This document shows, one piece after another, positions 15,471 to 25,500 of a stretch of 40,361 nt of DNA. Source of the stretch: Acetatifactor sp. (lineage in GTDB: Bacteria > Bacillota > Clostridia > Lachnospirales > Lachnospiraceae); NCBI GenBank assembly GCA_029055435.1, contig JAIDDH010000088.1, positions 1 to 40,361 of the forward strand, written 5' to 3'. The position numbers were made by a program, and so were the translations under genes. The notes beneath the pieces were generated by a model. The model saw nothing but the letters and a program-made list of their open reading frames with translations, was not told where the DNA came from and made no database searches. Position 1 is the first letter of the stretch; the number at the start of each line of letters is the position of its first letter.

Positions 15471-16082
15471 ATGTATATTACCTGTTTGGACCTTGAGGGT
15501 GTATTGGTGCCCGAGATTTGGATTGCCTTCGCGGAGGCCAGCGGCATTCCCGAGCTGAAGAGAACAACCCGTGACGAGCCCGATTATGACAAACTGATGC
15601 GCTGGCGCATTGGAGTGCTGAAAGAACATGGCCTGGGCTTAAAGGAGATTCAGGAGACGATCGCGAAGATTGATCCCATGCCCGGAGCAAAGGAATTTTT
15701 GGACGAGCTGCGTTCTGTGTGTCAGGTCATCATCATCAGCGACACCTTCACCCAGTTTGCGACGCCTCTCATGGAGAAGCTGGGCTGGCCAACTATCTTC
15801 TGCAATTCTCTGGAGGTTGCGCCGGACGGTGAGATCACCGGATTTAAGATGCGTATCGAACAGTCTAAGCTGACTACGGTGAAAGCTTTGCAGTCCATCG
15901 GCTACGATACCATTGCCAGTGGAGACAGCTATAATGATCTGGGCATGATTCAGGCCAGCAAGGCGGGATTTCTGTTCCGCAGCACGGAGAAGATCAAGGC
16001 GGATTATCCCGAGCTGCCTGCATTTGAGACCTACGAGGAGCTCATGGCCGCCATCAAAAAGGTTCTTGCATCAGAGGATTAA
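15471..16082 (+). CDS. thrH: Phosphoserine phosphatase / homoserine phosphotransferase ThrH
   Basis: From the ATG at 15471, which follows AAGGAG, the protein has 203 residues. The open frame extends 15 codons further upstream, but that part overlaps the promoter. It begins M-Y-I-T-C-L-D7-L-E9-G-V-L-V-P-E-I-W, the ThrH form of HAD motif I, with Glu in place of the second Asp. Later motifs are I-I-S-D-T-F and G-D-S-Y-N-D-L-G-M. Characterised ThrH enzymes dephosphorylate phosphoserine and can pass the phosphoryl group to homoserine, touching serine and threonine metabolism. It is convergent with the EamA transporter, and the two stop codons overlap by four bases (16079-16082). No amino-acid operon surrounds it. 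Confidence 0.92.
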   Translation: MYITCLDLEGVLVPEIWIAFAEASGIPELKRTTRDEPDYDKLMRWRIGVLKEHGLGLKEIQETIAKIDPMPGAKEFLDELRSVCQVIIISDTFTQFATPLMEKLGWPTIFCNSLEVAPDGEITGFKMRIEQSKLTTVKALQSIGYDTIASGDSYNDLGMIQASKAGFLFRSTEKIKADYPELPAFETYEELMAAIKKVLASED

Positions 16083-16954
16083 CGGAGGGTTTCCTTTGTT
16101 ATGATGATCGTACCGGCTATCATGATCAGCATTGCTACATAAAATTGTATTGTGGGTCTTTCTCTCAGCAATGCCATGCTGAACGCGGCCCCGAGGAATG
16201 GCGCGATGGAATAGTAAGCGCTGGTCTTTGCCGCGCCCAGATGCTGCTGTGCCATGATATAAAATTTGATGCTGAGTCCATATGCCACAAAGCCCAGGGC
16301 AAGTATTGCAAAGATCCATTTGATTTTTGGGATGCTTTCCCCTGACAGCAGGGCAATGATGAAGCTTCCCAAACCGGAAAAACAGCCCTTTATGACGACA
16401 ATTTCGGTGGAGCTCTTATTGCTTATCATTTTGGTACAGTTGTTTTCAAAGCCCCAGCAGATACACGCTCCCAGCACGAAGAGAGATCCTTCGTTAAGTG
16501 TAAATGCCCCGATGCCCTCAAAGCTGAGTATTGCACTGGCTATTGTAACCATGAGAATCGCAAGCCATAATCTTGGGGAGATTATTTCTTTGAAAATCAC
16601 CAGAGCAATAATGGAAGTAGCCACGATTTCAAAGTTGTTTAACAGTGACACATTAGCCGAATTTGTTCTTGCAATGCCTGACATCAGCAATATCGGAGCA
16701 ATAATATCCAACACTACCATAGCGATTGTATAGGGCAGTTCTTTCCTGGTTAAACGGTTCTGTTTCTTTGTCGGACTGACCAGTTTTTCGATATTACCGT
16801 AGATCAGCAGACCGATACCTGCGCCTAAATACAAAAAGGCTGCCATTATGGTTGTGCCCGCGTGATTTAAAAGCAGCTTGGACATAGGGATATTGATTGC
16901 ATATAAAGCCGCCGCTGATATGGCGTATGTGGTTGCAATTTTTTTTGATTTCAT
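16079..16954 (-). CDS. EamA/DMT-family transporter
   Basis: A 291-residue protein with about ten membrane helices in two halves, the duplicated EamA arrangement (10-TMS drug/metabolite transporters). It starts Y-A-I-S-A-A-A-L-Y-A-I-N-I-P-M-S-K-L and ends after I-M-I-A-G-T-I-I-I. Family members export amino acids, nucleosides or other small metabolites; the substrate cannot be inferred here. The ATG has only a weak AGAAAG-type ribosome binding site. It lies downstream of uxaC on the same strand, beyond a terminator-like hairpin (16993-17033), so it may receive some read-through from uxaC. A link to hexuronate transport is possible but unsupported by sequence. Confidence 0.85.
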   Translation of the reverse strand: MKSKKIATTYAISAAALYAINIPMSKLLLNHAGTTIMAAFLYLGAGIGLLIYGNIEKLVSPTKKQNRLTRKELPYTIAMVVLDIIAPILLMSGIARTNSANVSLLNNFEIVATSIIALVIFKEIISPRLWLAILMVTIASAILSFEGIGAFTLNEGSLFVLGACICWGFENNCTKMISNKSSTEIVVIKGCFSGLGSFIIALLSGESIPKIKWIFAILALGFVAYGLSIKFYIMAQQHLGAAKTSAYYSIAPFLGAAFSMALLRERPTIQFYVAMLIMIAGTIIITKETLR

Positions 16955-16992
16955 ATTTTTCTTTCTTATAAAATTTCAGCTTTCTTATAAAG

Positions 16993-17033
16993 GAGGGTGC
17001 TTCAAAGCCTTGGAACGACTTTGGAGCACCCTC
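16993..17033 (-). terminator. Terminator-like hairpin downstream of uxaC
   Basis: The 15-base arms 16993-17007 and 17019-17033 pair with a single T-G wobble around an 11-base loop. The stem is G/C-rich (GAGGGTGC against GCACCCTC). A run of U is weak on either side. It lies 38 bases after the uxaC stop. Confidence 0.65.
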
Positions 17034-17071
17034 TTAATCTTCATGTCATTTTAAATAAAGGGATCCCTGAG

Positions 17072-18484
17072 TTACTTCAGCGGGAACTGGAAGTATCTCT
17101 TCGCGTTGTCGTAGGAAATATCCTCCACGATCTGGCCGAGAATGTCGTAATCCTCGGGGAACTCTCCGTTCTCTACCCAGTTGCCGATGAGATTGCAGAG
17201 GATTCTGCGGAAATACTCATGTCTGGTGTAGGACAGGAAGCTTCTGGAGTCGGTCAGCATGCCGACGAAGCCGGAGAGATTGCCCAGGTTGGCGAGGGAA
17301 ATCATCTGATCCTGCATACCGGTCTTGTGATCGTTGAACCACCATGCGCTTCCCTGCTGAATCTTTGCAACGGCGGTGGAATCCTGGAAACAGCCGAGGA
17401 TGGTGCCGATGGACTGATTGTCGTTGGGATTCAGGCTGTAGAGGATGGTTCTGGGAAGCTCGTCGGTCTGAATCAGTGCGTTCAAAAAGTCTGCCATCTG
17501 AGCGGAGGGAGCGTAGTTGTTGATGCAGTCGTAACCGGTGTCAGGACCCAGTTTCTCGAACATCAGAGTGTTGTTGTCGCGCTTACAGCCATAGTGCAAC
17601 TGCATAGCCCAGCCCCGCTTGTGGTACTCTCTGCCCACGAAGAGCATGAAAGCGGTCTTGAACTTCATTTCATCCTCTCTGCTGAGAGGGATTCTGTTCT
17701 GTCTCTTCAGGAAGATGTCCTCGATCTCTTCCTCACTTGCGGGATAGTACATCACATACTCCAGCGCGTGGTCGGAAACGGTACAGCCCATGGACACGAA
17801 GAATTCCATGCGCTGCACGAGAGCTGTCTTCAGCGCTGCGAAGGTGATGATCTCATCCATACCGCACACGGCAGCCAGCTTGGACAGATAGTCCAGATAA
17901 TCGGGCTTTTCGATGTTCATGGCCTTGTCAGGTCTCCATGCGGGACGGACAATTACATCGAAACTGTCGTCTTCTGCGATCTTTTTGTGCCACTCCAGAG
18001 AATCAATGGGATCATCTGTGGTGCAGATGAGAGTCACATTGCTCTGCTTGATGATGTTGCGCACACTCATGGAAGGCTCCTTGAGTTTTGCATTGCAGAG
18101 ATTCCAGACTTCGTCGGCGGTCTTGGCGTTCAGCACACCAGTATAGCCGAAATATCTCTGCAGCTCCAGGTGGCTCCAGTGGAAGAGCGGATTGCCGATA
18201 GCTTTGCCGAGGCACTCAGCCCATTTGCAGAATTTGTCGTAATCGGAGGCATCGCCGGTTATGTACTTCTCGTCAACACCGCAGGAGCGCATGAAGCGCC
18301 ATTTGTAGTGATCGCCGCCCAGCCATACCTGAGTGATGTTGTCGAACTGACGATCCTCTGCGATCTCCTTGGGATTGATGTGGCAGTGGTAGTCAAGAAT
18401 CGGTTTTTTCTCTGCATAGTCGTGGAACAGCTTTTTGGCTGTCTCTGTCTCGAGCAGGAAGTCTTTGTCCATAAATGCTTTCAT
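17072..18484 (-). CDS. uxaC: Glucuronate isomerase
   Basis: A 470-residue enzyme of the amidohydrolase-like UxaC family. It converts D-galacturonate to D-tagaturonate and D-glucuronate to D-fructuronate, the first step of hexuronate catabolism in the cytosol. The N-terminus shows L-D31-Y-H33-C-H35-I-N-P-K-E, and further signatures are W-L-G-G-D-H-Y-K-W-R and N-P-L-F-H-W-S-H-L-E-L. Near the C-terminus S-R-S-F-L-S-Y-T-R-H-E-Y-F-R-R is typical. CGGAGG lies eight bases before the ATG at 18484. A strong promoter is at 18562-18590. It is divergent from uxaB-uxaA, with a small membrane-protein gene between. A 501-codon open frame on the opposite strand is a coding shadow. Confidence 0.97.
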   Translation of the reverse strand: MKAFMDKDFLLETETAKKLFHDYAEKKPILDYHCHINPKEIAEDRQFDNITQVWLGGDHYKWRFMRSCGVDEKYITGDASDYDKFCKWAECLGKAIGNPLFHWSHLELQRYFGYTGVLNAKTADEVWNLCNAKLKEPSMSVRNIIKQSNVTLICTTDDPIDSLEWHKKIAEDDSFDVIVRPAWRPDKAMNIEKPDYLDYLSKLAAVCGMDEIITFAALKTALVQRMEFFVSMGCTVSDHALEYVMYYPASEEEIEDIFLKRQNRIPLSREDEMKFKTAFMLFVGREYHKRGWAMQLHYGCKRDNNTLMFEKLGPDTGYDCINNYAPSAQMADFLNALIQTDELPRTILYSLNPNDNQSIGTILGCFQDSTAVAKIQQGSAWWFNDHKTGMQDQMISLANLGNLSGFVGMLTDSRSFLSYTRHEYFRRILCNLIGNWVENGEFPEDYDILGQIVEDISYDNAKRYFQFPLK

Positions 18485-18561
18485 CTTAATTCCTCCGTTT
18501 GATTATTATAAGATATCCATGTAATCTGGCACCGCCAGTTTGGTCCATAAGACTAATTTTG

Positions 18562-18590
18562 ATTATAACGAATGCTATCACTTTTTTCAA
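18562..18590 (-). promoter_or_regulatory. Promoter of uxaC
   Basis: Minus-strand TTGAAA (18585-18590), a 17-bp spacer and a perfect TATAAT (18562-18567). It leaves a 5' untranslated region of about 70 bases before the ATG at 18484. No clear operator palindrome overlaps it. Confidence 0.8.
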
Positions 18591-18645
18591 GATACAAAAG
18601 CGGAAAATTGATTTGCTGCGGGTTGATCTGTGAGATATGAACGGT

Positions 18646-18674
18646 TTGACATGTGTGGATGAATCAATTATGAT
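18646..18674 (+). promoter_or_regulatory. Promoter of the small membrane-protein gene at 18753
   Basis: TTGACA (18646-18651), a 17-bp spacer and TATGAT (18669-18674). It is divergent from the uxaC promoter, with the two -35 boxes 55 bp apart. Confidence 0.75.
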
Positions 18675-18752
18675 GGAATAGACAATTGTGGAATGTTCTG
18701 TGCCGTATCCATACAAAGCTGTTGTAAATGATAAAAAGGGGGAAATGGGGAA

Positions 18753-19307
18753 ATGCGGCGTATAGTTTTTGTCAATAAGGAGTGGATCAGGAAAAAATGG
18801 ACTATCCCATGGTTTAAGTTCCTTTTGATGTATGTAGTGATGTCCGTGTTATGCATAGTTTTTTTCATATACCGTAAGATGACTATGATTTGCGTTACGG
18901 TTTCTGTCTGTAACTCTATTATCATACCTTTGTTGAACAAAGAGCTGCACCAGCAGATTCTGATTGACGTAGATGAGGCACTGGAACAGACGGAAAATGG
19001 AATCTGTATTGCGATTCCGAAGATTCGCCGGGGAAAAGAGCTGACCGAACACATGGAACGGATTGTCTGGGACAGGGAGCGCGTGCAGCTGGTTCTTTTT
19101 CATACATATTCAAATATTGTGGATATTGTGGGACATCCGGTGTTTCATATCCTCAAGGAAGGTAAAGAGAGGGTGGGTGACACTTACGAGATGCAGCCGG
19201 AAGAATATGTGACTTTTCATATCCATTGTACGGAAGAAAACAGAGAGGGGATATTAGAACTCTTGCAGGAGGCACTGCACAGAGAGGTGGATCGGGAAGC
19301 GAATTAG
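18753..19307 (+). CDS. Small membrane protein of unknown function between uxaC and uxaB
   Basis: A 184-residue protein with two adjacent membrane helices near the N-terminus (about 21-40 and 43-62) and a cytosolic C-terminal domain of about 120 residues rich in Glu, Val and His. The ATG follows a purine-rich AGGGGGAAATGGGG stretch, and a good promoter lies 79 bases upstream. I do not recognise the family. The layout, a membrane hairpin plus a soluble domain of mixed alpha/beta type, resembles YcxB-like membrane proteins, but this is a weak resemblance. Its position inside the hexuronate gene set may be accidental, since it has its own promoter and is more A/T-rich than its neighbours. Confidence 0.7.
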   Translation: MRRIVFVNKEWIRKKWTIPWFKFLLMYVVMSVLCIVFFIYRKMTMICVTVSVCNSIIIPLLNKELHQQILIDVDEALEQTENGICIAIPKIRRGKELTEHMERIVWDRERVQLVLFHTYSNIVDIVGHPVFHILKEGKERVGDTYEMQPEEYVTFHIHCTEENREGILELLQEALHREVDREAN

Positions 19308-19348
19308 CAGGTAATCCGATATATTTTTGTGTCGCAGCATAATTCTAG

Positions 19349-19377
19349 TGGAAAATATTCGGAAAATATGTTATAGT
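19349..19377 (+). promoter_or_regulatory. Likely promoter of uxaB-uxaA
   Basis: TGGAAA (19349-19354), a 17-bp spacer and TATAGT (19372-19377), 80 bases before the uxaB start. GGAAAATAT occurs twice in and beside the spacer (19350-19358 and 19361-19369), which could be a regulator half-site pair. Confidence 0.45.
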
Positions 19378-19456
19378 TAATTCACTAAATCGGAAAAGCC
19401 GGCGGCTGCCGGAAACTTAAGATGCGCGGGCAGCGCAGAATGGAGGATATAGATAT

Positions 19457-20917
19457 ATGGAAATCTTAAACAAGTCAAAGACAGGCAGAAAAGAAAGACC
19501 GATCAAGGTAGTTCAGTTCGGCGAGGGCAATTTCCTTCGCGCGTTTGTGGATTACATGATTGACATCGCCAATGAGAAGGGAACCTTCGACGGTGACATC
19601 GTTCTGATCAAGCCCATCGAGTTCGGCAATCTGGACATGTTCCACAAGCAGGATTGTCAGTACACGGTTTCCCTGCGCGGAAACGTGGATGGCGAGGGCA
19701 AGATCATCAATCGTGTGGTTACCAGTGTGGCTGATGCGGTTGATACCTTTAACGAATATGAGAAATACATGAGCCTTGCCGAGATCGACACGCTTCGTTT
19801 TGTAGTGTCCAATACTACTGAGGCAGGTATCGTGTTCGATGACACCGATAAATTTGAATTGAATCCTCCCAAGACATTCCCCGGAAAGCTGACCAAGTTT
19901 TTGTATCACAGATTTGAGACTTTCAAGGGTGATGTGTCCAAGGGTCTTGTGATGCTGCCCGTGGAGCTGATCGACGACAACGGCATTATGTTAAAGAAGT
20001 GTGTGATGCAGTTGATCGATCTCTGGGGTCTGTCCGCAGACTTCAAGAAGTGGGTGGAGGATGCCTGCATCTTTACCGCTACGCTGGTAGATCGTATTGT
20101 CACCGGTTATCCCCGTGCTACCGAGCAGGAAGAGTGGGAGAAGCTGGGCTATGAGGATCACATCATGGTGACCGGTGAGCCCTTCGCTCTGTGGGTAATC
20201 GAGTCGGACAAGGATATCAGCAAGGAGTTTGATCTTCCCGGCGCAGGTCTGCCCGTGGTGTTCACTGACGACCATCATCCCTACAAGCAGAGAAAGGTTC
20301 GTATCCTGAATGGTGCGCACACCTCCTTCGTGCTTGCATCCTGGTTGTGCGGAAATGATATCGTGAGACAGTCCATGGAGGATGATGATATCCGCAACTT
20401 TATGAATAAGACGATTTTTGATGAGGTGATTCCCACTCTGACGCTGCCCGAGGATGAGCTGAAGGCATTTGCGGGTGAGGTGGTAAACCGCTTCAACAAT
20501 CCTTATGTAGATCATGCGCTGCTTGCAATCTCCCTGAATTCTGTATCCAAGTGGAGAGCGAGATGTCTGCCCAGCCTTCTGGGTTATGTGGATAAATTCG
20601 GCAAGTTGCCTGCACATATGACCTTCTCCATTGCGGCGCTGATGGCATTCTACACCGGTACCGAGATCAGAGACGGCGTTCTGATCGGCAACAGGGACGG
20701 TCAGGAGTACAACGTGAAGGATGATATGCCTGTGCTGGAGTTCTTCCGTGACAACAGCGGCAAGGACACCAGAAGCTTTGTGACCGAGTATCTTGGCAGA
20801 GAGGATTTCCACGGTCAGGATCTGAACAAGGTTCCCGGACTCACCGATGCGGTTGTAACCTATCTCGACGATATTAAAACAAATGGTATGAGGGCGGCAT
20901 TATGCAGAATTTCTTAA
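19457..20917 (+). CDS. uxaB: Tagaturonate reductase (altronate oxidoreductase)
   Basis: A 486-residue enzyme of the mannitol dehydrogenase family. It reduces D-tagaturonate to D-altronate with NADH, the second step of galacturonate breakdown. The N-terminal V-V-Q-F-G-E-G-N-F-L-R-A-F (18-30) is the nucleotide-binding region. Around residue 281 K-V-R-I-L-N-G-A-H-T-S-F carries the conserved Lys-Asn-His-type motif of polyol dehydrogenases. A fructuronate reductase would look similar, but pairing with uxaA points to the altronate branch. TGGAGG lies ten bases before the ATG. The last 16 bases overlap the uxaA start, so translation of the two is probably coupled. Confidence 0.92.
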   Translation: MEILNKSKTGRKERPIKVVQFGEGNFLRAFVDYMIDIANEKGTFDGDIVLIKPIEFGNLDMFHKQDCQYTVSLRGNVDGEGKIINRVVTSVADAVDTFNEYEKYMSLAEIDTLRFVVSNTTEAGIVFDDTDKFELNPPKTFPGKLTKFLYHRFETFKGDVSKGLVMLPVELIDDNGIMLKKCVMQLIDLWGLSADFKKWVEDACIFTATLVDRIVTGYPRATEQEEWEKLGYEDHIMVTGEPFALWVIESDKDISKEFDLPGAGLPVVFTDDHHPYKQRKVRILNGAHTSFVLASWLCGNDIVRQSMEDDDIRNFMNKTIFDEVIPTLTLPEDELKAFAGEVVNRFNNPYVDHALLAISLNSVSKWRARCLPSLLGYVDKFGKLPAHMTFSIAALMAFYTGTEIRDGVLIGNRDGQEYNVKDDMPVLEFFRDNSGKDTRSFVTEYLGREDFHGQDLNKVPGLTDAVVTYLDDIKTNGMRAALCRIS

Positions 20918-22413
20918 AAATTAATGAGAATGACAATGTGGTGGTGGCTCTGAACACTATCCCCGAGGGGGAGACCATCACCGTGGAGATTGAGGGCGGA
21001 AGCAAATCCGTCACCGCGCTGGAGGAGATTCCTGCCGGACACAAGATGGCAATCTGTGATATTCCTGAGGGCGGCGAGGTCATCAAATACGGCTATCGCA
21101 TCGGTAATGCCAAGGAGGCCATAAAGACCGGAAACTGGATTCATGTACACAATGTGAAGACTGCTCTGGGCGATCTGCTGGAATACAGCTACAATCCTAC
21201 TCCCGTGGAGGAGAAGAAGACTGAGGATGTGACCTTCATGGGCTTTAACCGCCCCGACGGCAAGGTGGGTGTCCGCAATGACATCTGGGTGATTCCCACG
21301 GTGGGCTGTGTGAACAATGTGGCGGGCGCTATCGTAAAGAAGGCAAACGACTGGCTGAATGCCAACAGGGACGGACTGGAGACGGTGGGCGAGGTCATCA
21401 CCTTCCCCCATCCTTACGGCTGTTCCCAGATGGGCGACGACCAGGAGCACACCAGAGCCATTCTGGCAGATTTGATCAATCATCCCAACGCCGGCGGTGT
21501 GCTGGTGCTGGGTCTGGGCTGTGAGAACAGCAATATCGACGTGTTAAAGCCCTACATCGGGGATTATGACGAGAAGCGCGTAAAATTCCTGGTGTCACAG
21601 GAGCATGACGATGAGATCAGCGATTCCGTTGAGATCATAAAAGAACTGGCTGCTTATGCGGGAACCTTCAAGCGCGAGCCTATCAGTGTGAGCAAGCTGG
21701 TGATTGGCATGAAGTGCGGCGGAAGCGACGGCCTCTCCGGCATTACCGCCAATCCTCTGGTGGGACGCTTCTCCGATCTGCTCATATCCAAGGGCGGTAC
21801 GACTATTCTGACAGAAGTGCCTGAGATGTTCGGCGCAGAGACCATTCTCATGAACCGCTGCGCCAACGAGGAGCTTTTTGAGAAGACTGTGGATTTGATC
21901 AATGACTTCAAGAACTACTTTAAGAGCCATAATCAGACCATATATGAGAATCCCTCTCCCGGTAATAAGAAGGGCGGAATCTCCACGCTGGAGGATAAAT
22001 CTCTGGGCTGTACCCAGAAATCCGGCAGCGCTTTGGTAAAGGGCGTGCTGGCTTACGGCGAGACCGTGAAAACTCCCGGGTTGAATCTTCTGAGCGCTCC
22101 CGGAAACGATCTGGTGGCTGCAACTGCTTTGGCAGCGGCAGGTGCACACATCGTGCTTTTCACCACGGGCAGAGGAACACCTTTCGCTTCTCCCGTGCCC
22201 ACCATGAAGATTGCCACCAACTCCAGACTGGCGAATAAGAAATCCAACTGGATTGATTTCAACGCAGGCGTACTGGTGGAGGACAGCAATATGAACGACG
22301 AGACTCAGAGACTGTTCGACCTGGTGGTGGAGACTGCAAGCGGCAGACAGGTGTGCAGCGAGGCGGCAGGCTTCCATGACATGGCTATCTTTAAGCAGGG
22401 CGTGACGCTGTAG
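20902..22413 (+). CDS. uxaA: Altronate dehydratase
   Basis: A 503-residue protein with both parts of the family in one chain. An N-terminal SAF domain occupies about 1-95, and a large C-terminal domain contains G-C-S-Q-M-G-D-D, L-G-L-G-C-E-N-S and G-M-K-C-G-G-S-D-G. These carry the cysteines and acidic residues that hold the iron/metal site. It dehydrates D-altronate to 2-keto-3-deoxygluconate. The start overlaps the end of uxaB by 16 bases and is served by an AGGG site inside uxaB. A strong terminator follows at 22469. The genes for the next steps (KDG kinase and KDPG aldolase) are not in the window. Confidence 0.95.
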   Translation: MQNFLKINENDNVVVALNTIPEGETITVEIEGGSKSVTALEEIPAGHKMAICDIPEGGEVIKYGYRIGNAKEAIKTGNWIHVHNVKTALGDLLEYSYNPTPVEEKKTEDVTFMGFNRPDGKVGVRNDIWVIPTVGCVNNVAGAIVKKANDWLNANRDGLETVGEVITFPHPYGCSQMGDDQEHTRAILADLINHPNAGGVLVLGLGCENSNIDVLKPYIGDYDEKRVKFLVSQEHDDEISDSVEIIKELAAYAGTFKREPISVSKLVIGMKCGGSDGLSGITANPLVGRFSDLLISKGGTTILTEVPEMFGAETILMNRCANEELFEKTVDLINDFKNYFKSHNQTIYENPSPGNKKGGISTLEDKSLGCTQKSGSALVKGVLAYGETVKTPGLNLLSAPGNDLVAATALAAAGAHIVLFTTGRGTPFASPVPTMKIATNSRLANKKSNWIDFNAGVLVEDSNMNDETQRLFDLVVETASGRQVCSEAAGFHDMAIFKQGVTL

Positions 22414-22468
22414 TTTAGCGGTCAAGAGCCGGATTTAGAATTGTATAGGAATCATAATACAGATTGAG

Positions 22469-22499
22469 CCCCGCGCGGTCTTAGGATCGCGCGGGGTTT
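22469..22499 (+). terminator. Terminator of the uxaB-uxaA operon
   Basis: CCCCGCGCG (22469-22477) pairs perfectly with CGCGCGGGG (22488-22496) around a 10-base loop, followed by TTT. It lies 56 bases after the uxaA stop and only 19 bases before the next start codon, so the TIR gene needs read-through or a promoter upstream of this hairpin. Confidence 0.9.
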
Positions 22500-22517
22500 G
22501 CGTGAGAGGGAATCTAA

Positions 22518-25500
22518 ATGGACATGAAACAATATAGATATAAAGCCTTTATCAGTTACCGGCATCTTCCCTTGGATAAAGAAGTTGCTGTTAAGCTTCA
22601 GAAAATGCTGGAGAGCTATCGCCTGCCCAGAGGTTTGAGAAAAGAGAAAGAATCCTGGCGTATTTTTCGGGATGAATCAGAGCTCCCAACCAGTAATAAC
22701 TTAAGTGATAACATCAGAGAAGCATTGGTGCAGAGCGAATTTCTGATTGTTTTGTGCAGTAAGGCTACAAAAGAATCCCGCTGGTGTATGGAGGAAATCA
22801 CATTCTTTAAAAGTCTGCATGGAGGAACGAACGAAAATATCATCACAGTTCTGGTTGACGGTAATCCCTCGGAAGTTTTTCCAAAAGAATTATGCACTGT
22901 CACAAAATGGATCAATACGCCTGAGGGCAGAGCTGTTCAGGCAATAGAAGAGGTGGAGCCGCTGGCTGCAAATATTGCGGCAGATTCCGTGCAGAAGACT
23001 CTGAAAAAGTTGAGAGGAGAACTGCTTCGTATTGTGGCGCCTTTGGCGGGGTGCAGATATGATGATCTGTATCAAAGACACCAGAGGAGAAAAATTCGGC
23101 AGATTTTGACGGTTTCGATTTCAGGGTTGACACTTGTCTCTGTTATTGCATGTATTACGACCATTTTGCTTTTGGTGATTTCCGGGCAGAATGAACGGCT
23201 GCAGGAAAATGCAATGGTGATTTCCGAACAGAATGAGCAGTTGCAGGAAAATACAATTGACATCTCAAACCGGATGGCTTCGCTTCTGCTTGAAAATGCT
23301 AACCGGGAAGAAGCGGTAAAAACCATTTTGGAGTCTTTTGATTATGTCAGCAGCCCGGAAAAAATCTGCGGTACTACAGAGTCGATACTGACGGATGCTC
23401 TGTACGCTTATGAAACTTCTCCCGATGTGAAGCAGGATCATGTATTTGCAACGCGCGGAGCCGTTCTGGGGGGTGAATATAATGATGATTGTTCCCTGTT
23501 TCTGGCGTATGATGAGAACCGCTATGTCTATGTATGGGATGTAGATACGGGAGAGGTTCTGCTGGATTACAAAGTCGATGAATATTTGACGGAATTGACG
23601 TTGTCGGCCTTTTTCCATGGAAATGACCATGTCATGATCGCGACGCCCGAAACTCTTCAGGAGATAAATGTAAGAGAATCAACGCAGCCGGAGTGGGGGA
23701 CAACGCTTCAGCCGAGATTATATGCGTGTGCCCGGGATGAGGATACTGATATGCTCCTGCTGCAGACATACGGAGATTGGGAGACCCAGTGCCTGGCTTT
23801 TTTTAATCCTGAGACGAAGGAGTTTGCACCGATATATAGCGTGGGGGAGATTCTCTCGGAACTATCCTATTTAGAAGGGAATGGCAGTGGTGCATCAGCC
23901 TATTGGTTGGAGCACCTGTTTATGATCAATGACAAAACCGTTGATTTCAATAATGGAAAATGTGCGGTGCTATTGACTTGCACGGCGCACAGTACCAGCT
24001 TTGTGCTCTTTTTGGATACTGAGAAGGAAGACTATCAGTTAGTTCAGCTTCCGAAGGTATATGGTCTGGAGGCGGCAGGAGGCATATGCTTTATTGATTC
24101 GGACAGAGTTGCTGTCCGAGTATGTGGGGATGGATATTTTAATATCTGCATTGTTGATCCCGAGGGAGAGGTTTCCGGGTCGGGTCTCTATACAGGGGCA
24201 GGTCAAAGCTCCTTAAAGGATCATGTGATCATGCGCAAGTCCGGTAGAGAGAATAAGCCGCTTCTGGTCATGGGTGTAGGAGCCACTTATCTGATGATAG
24301 ATTTGGAAAGCTTTGAGATTTACGACCGTCGGGTTTCAAACGCTGAGATCTGTAATATAGAATATTATAAAGATATGGATGAAGGTTTTTTTGTCTTCTA
24401 TGAGGATGGGAAGGTATATAGGGGAACTGCGGATACATTGCGGCATGTTCAGACCGTTGGCAGTTATGTGGAGAACATATTTGTCAGAGGTGATGACAGG
24501 CACTATGCGGTGTGCAGCGGAAATGAGTGCGAGATTGTGTTGTATTCCAGGCAATTAGATCAGCAATACCATGCGGACATACCGTTTTCGGTTTCCGACG
24601 ATTATTTTATAAGGTTTCAATACAGTGCAGATGGCAGTAAGTATATGTATCGCAGCGTAGCGGATGGTAAGTATTATGCTTATGACGCGGAGTCCAAAGA
24701 ATTGATCGGAGTGTTCGAGATGGACGGCAGCCATGCAGTGTTGTGGAGCCATTATTTCGTCTGCAGTGGTCAGGTTGTTAAATTTTATGATCTGTATTCC
24801 GGTGAACTGGAAAAAAGCGAGAGTCAGGGTCTTCAATCCAGTACTTATTATGCAGATTTTAGTACTGCTACGGGTTCTTTCGCAGAGGATGGAGTATATG
24901 TAACAAAAGACGGAAATGCACTGTTTATTGTGGCGACGGATCAGATCAAAAAGGTTACGGAGGAGGAGACAGCAATCGTATGGAAATATGAGGAGGCGGT
25001 TCACAAAAGAATTGCTGATTATTATGCAAGTCATTTGAGCGATGACGGGAAGTGGATATTTGTCCAGATGAAGGATACGGACAGCGGTGAGAAGGAGCTT
25101 GCCCTGATAAATCTGGAAGATGGTTCGATTCAGGAATTATTGAAAAGTGAGGATGGGATGGATATTATATCGTCAAAATATGCAGGAATTGCGTTTTCGC
25201 ATGACAATAAGACTGCTGCGTATTCGGAAAAGAATATCATTCATGTCTGCTCGCTGGATGAGATGAAAACAATAAAAGATATTGAGGCACAGGAGGTTCA
25301 GATACAGCAGATGGTGTTTACTCCTGAGTCTGACAGTATTATTACATATACAGCAGACGGATATCTTCGCAAGTATGATATTGAGACAGGCGAGTTGACA
25401 GGGGCCTTGAAACTGGATGAACGCCTGCACGAAAAAGACCTGGATATAACGCTTACCATGGATACGGAGAACCGGCTTTTGCTTGTATCTACTAAATTTG

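Noticed and set aside
16997..18502. 501-codon open frame on the plus strand
   Set aside because: It is antisense to uxaC, which has clear family motifs, a promoter and a ribosome binding site. The long frame follows from the codon bias of uxaC.
21595..22425. 276-codon open frame on the minus strand
   Set aside because: It is a shadow of uxaA, rich in His, Cys and Ser without domain features.
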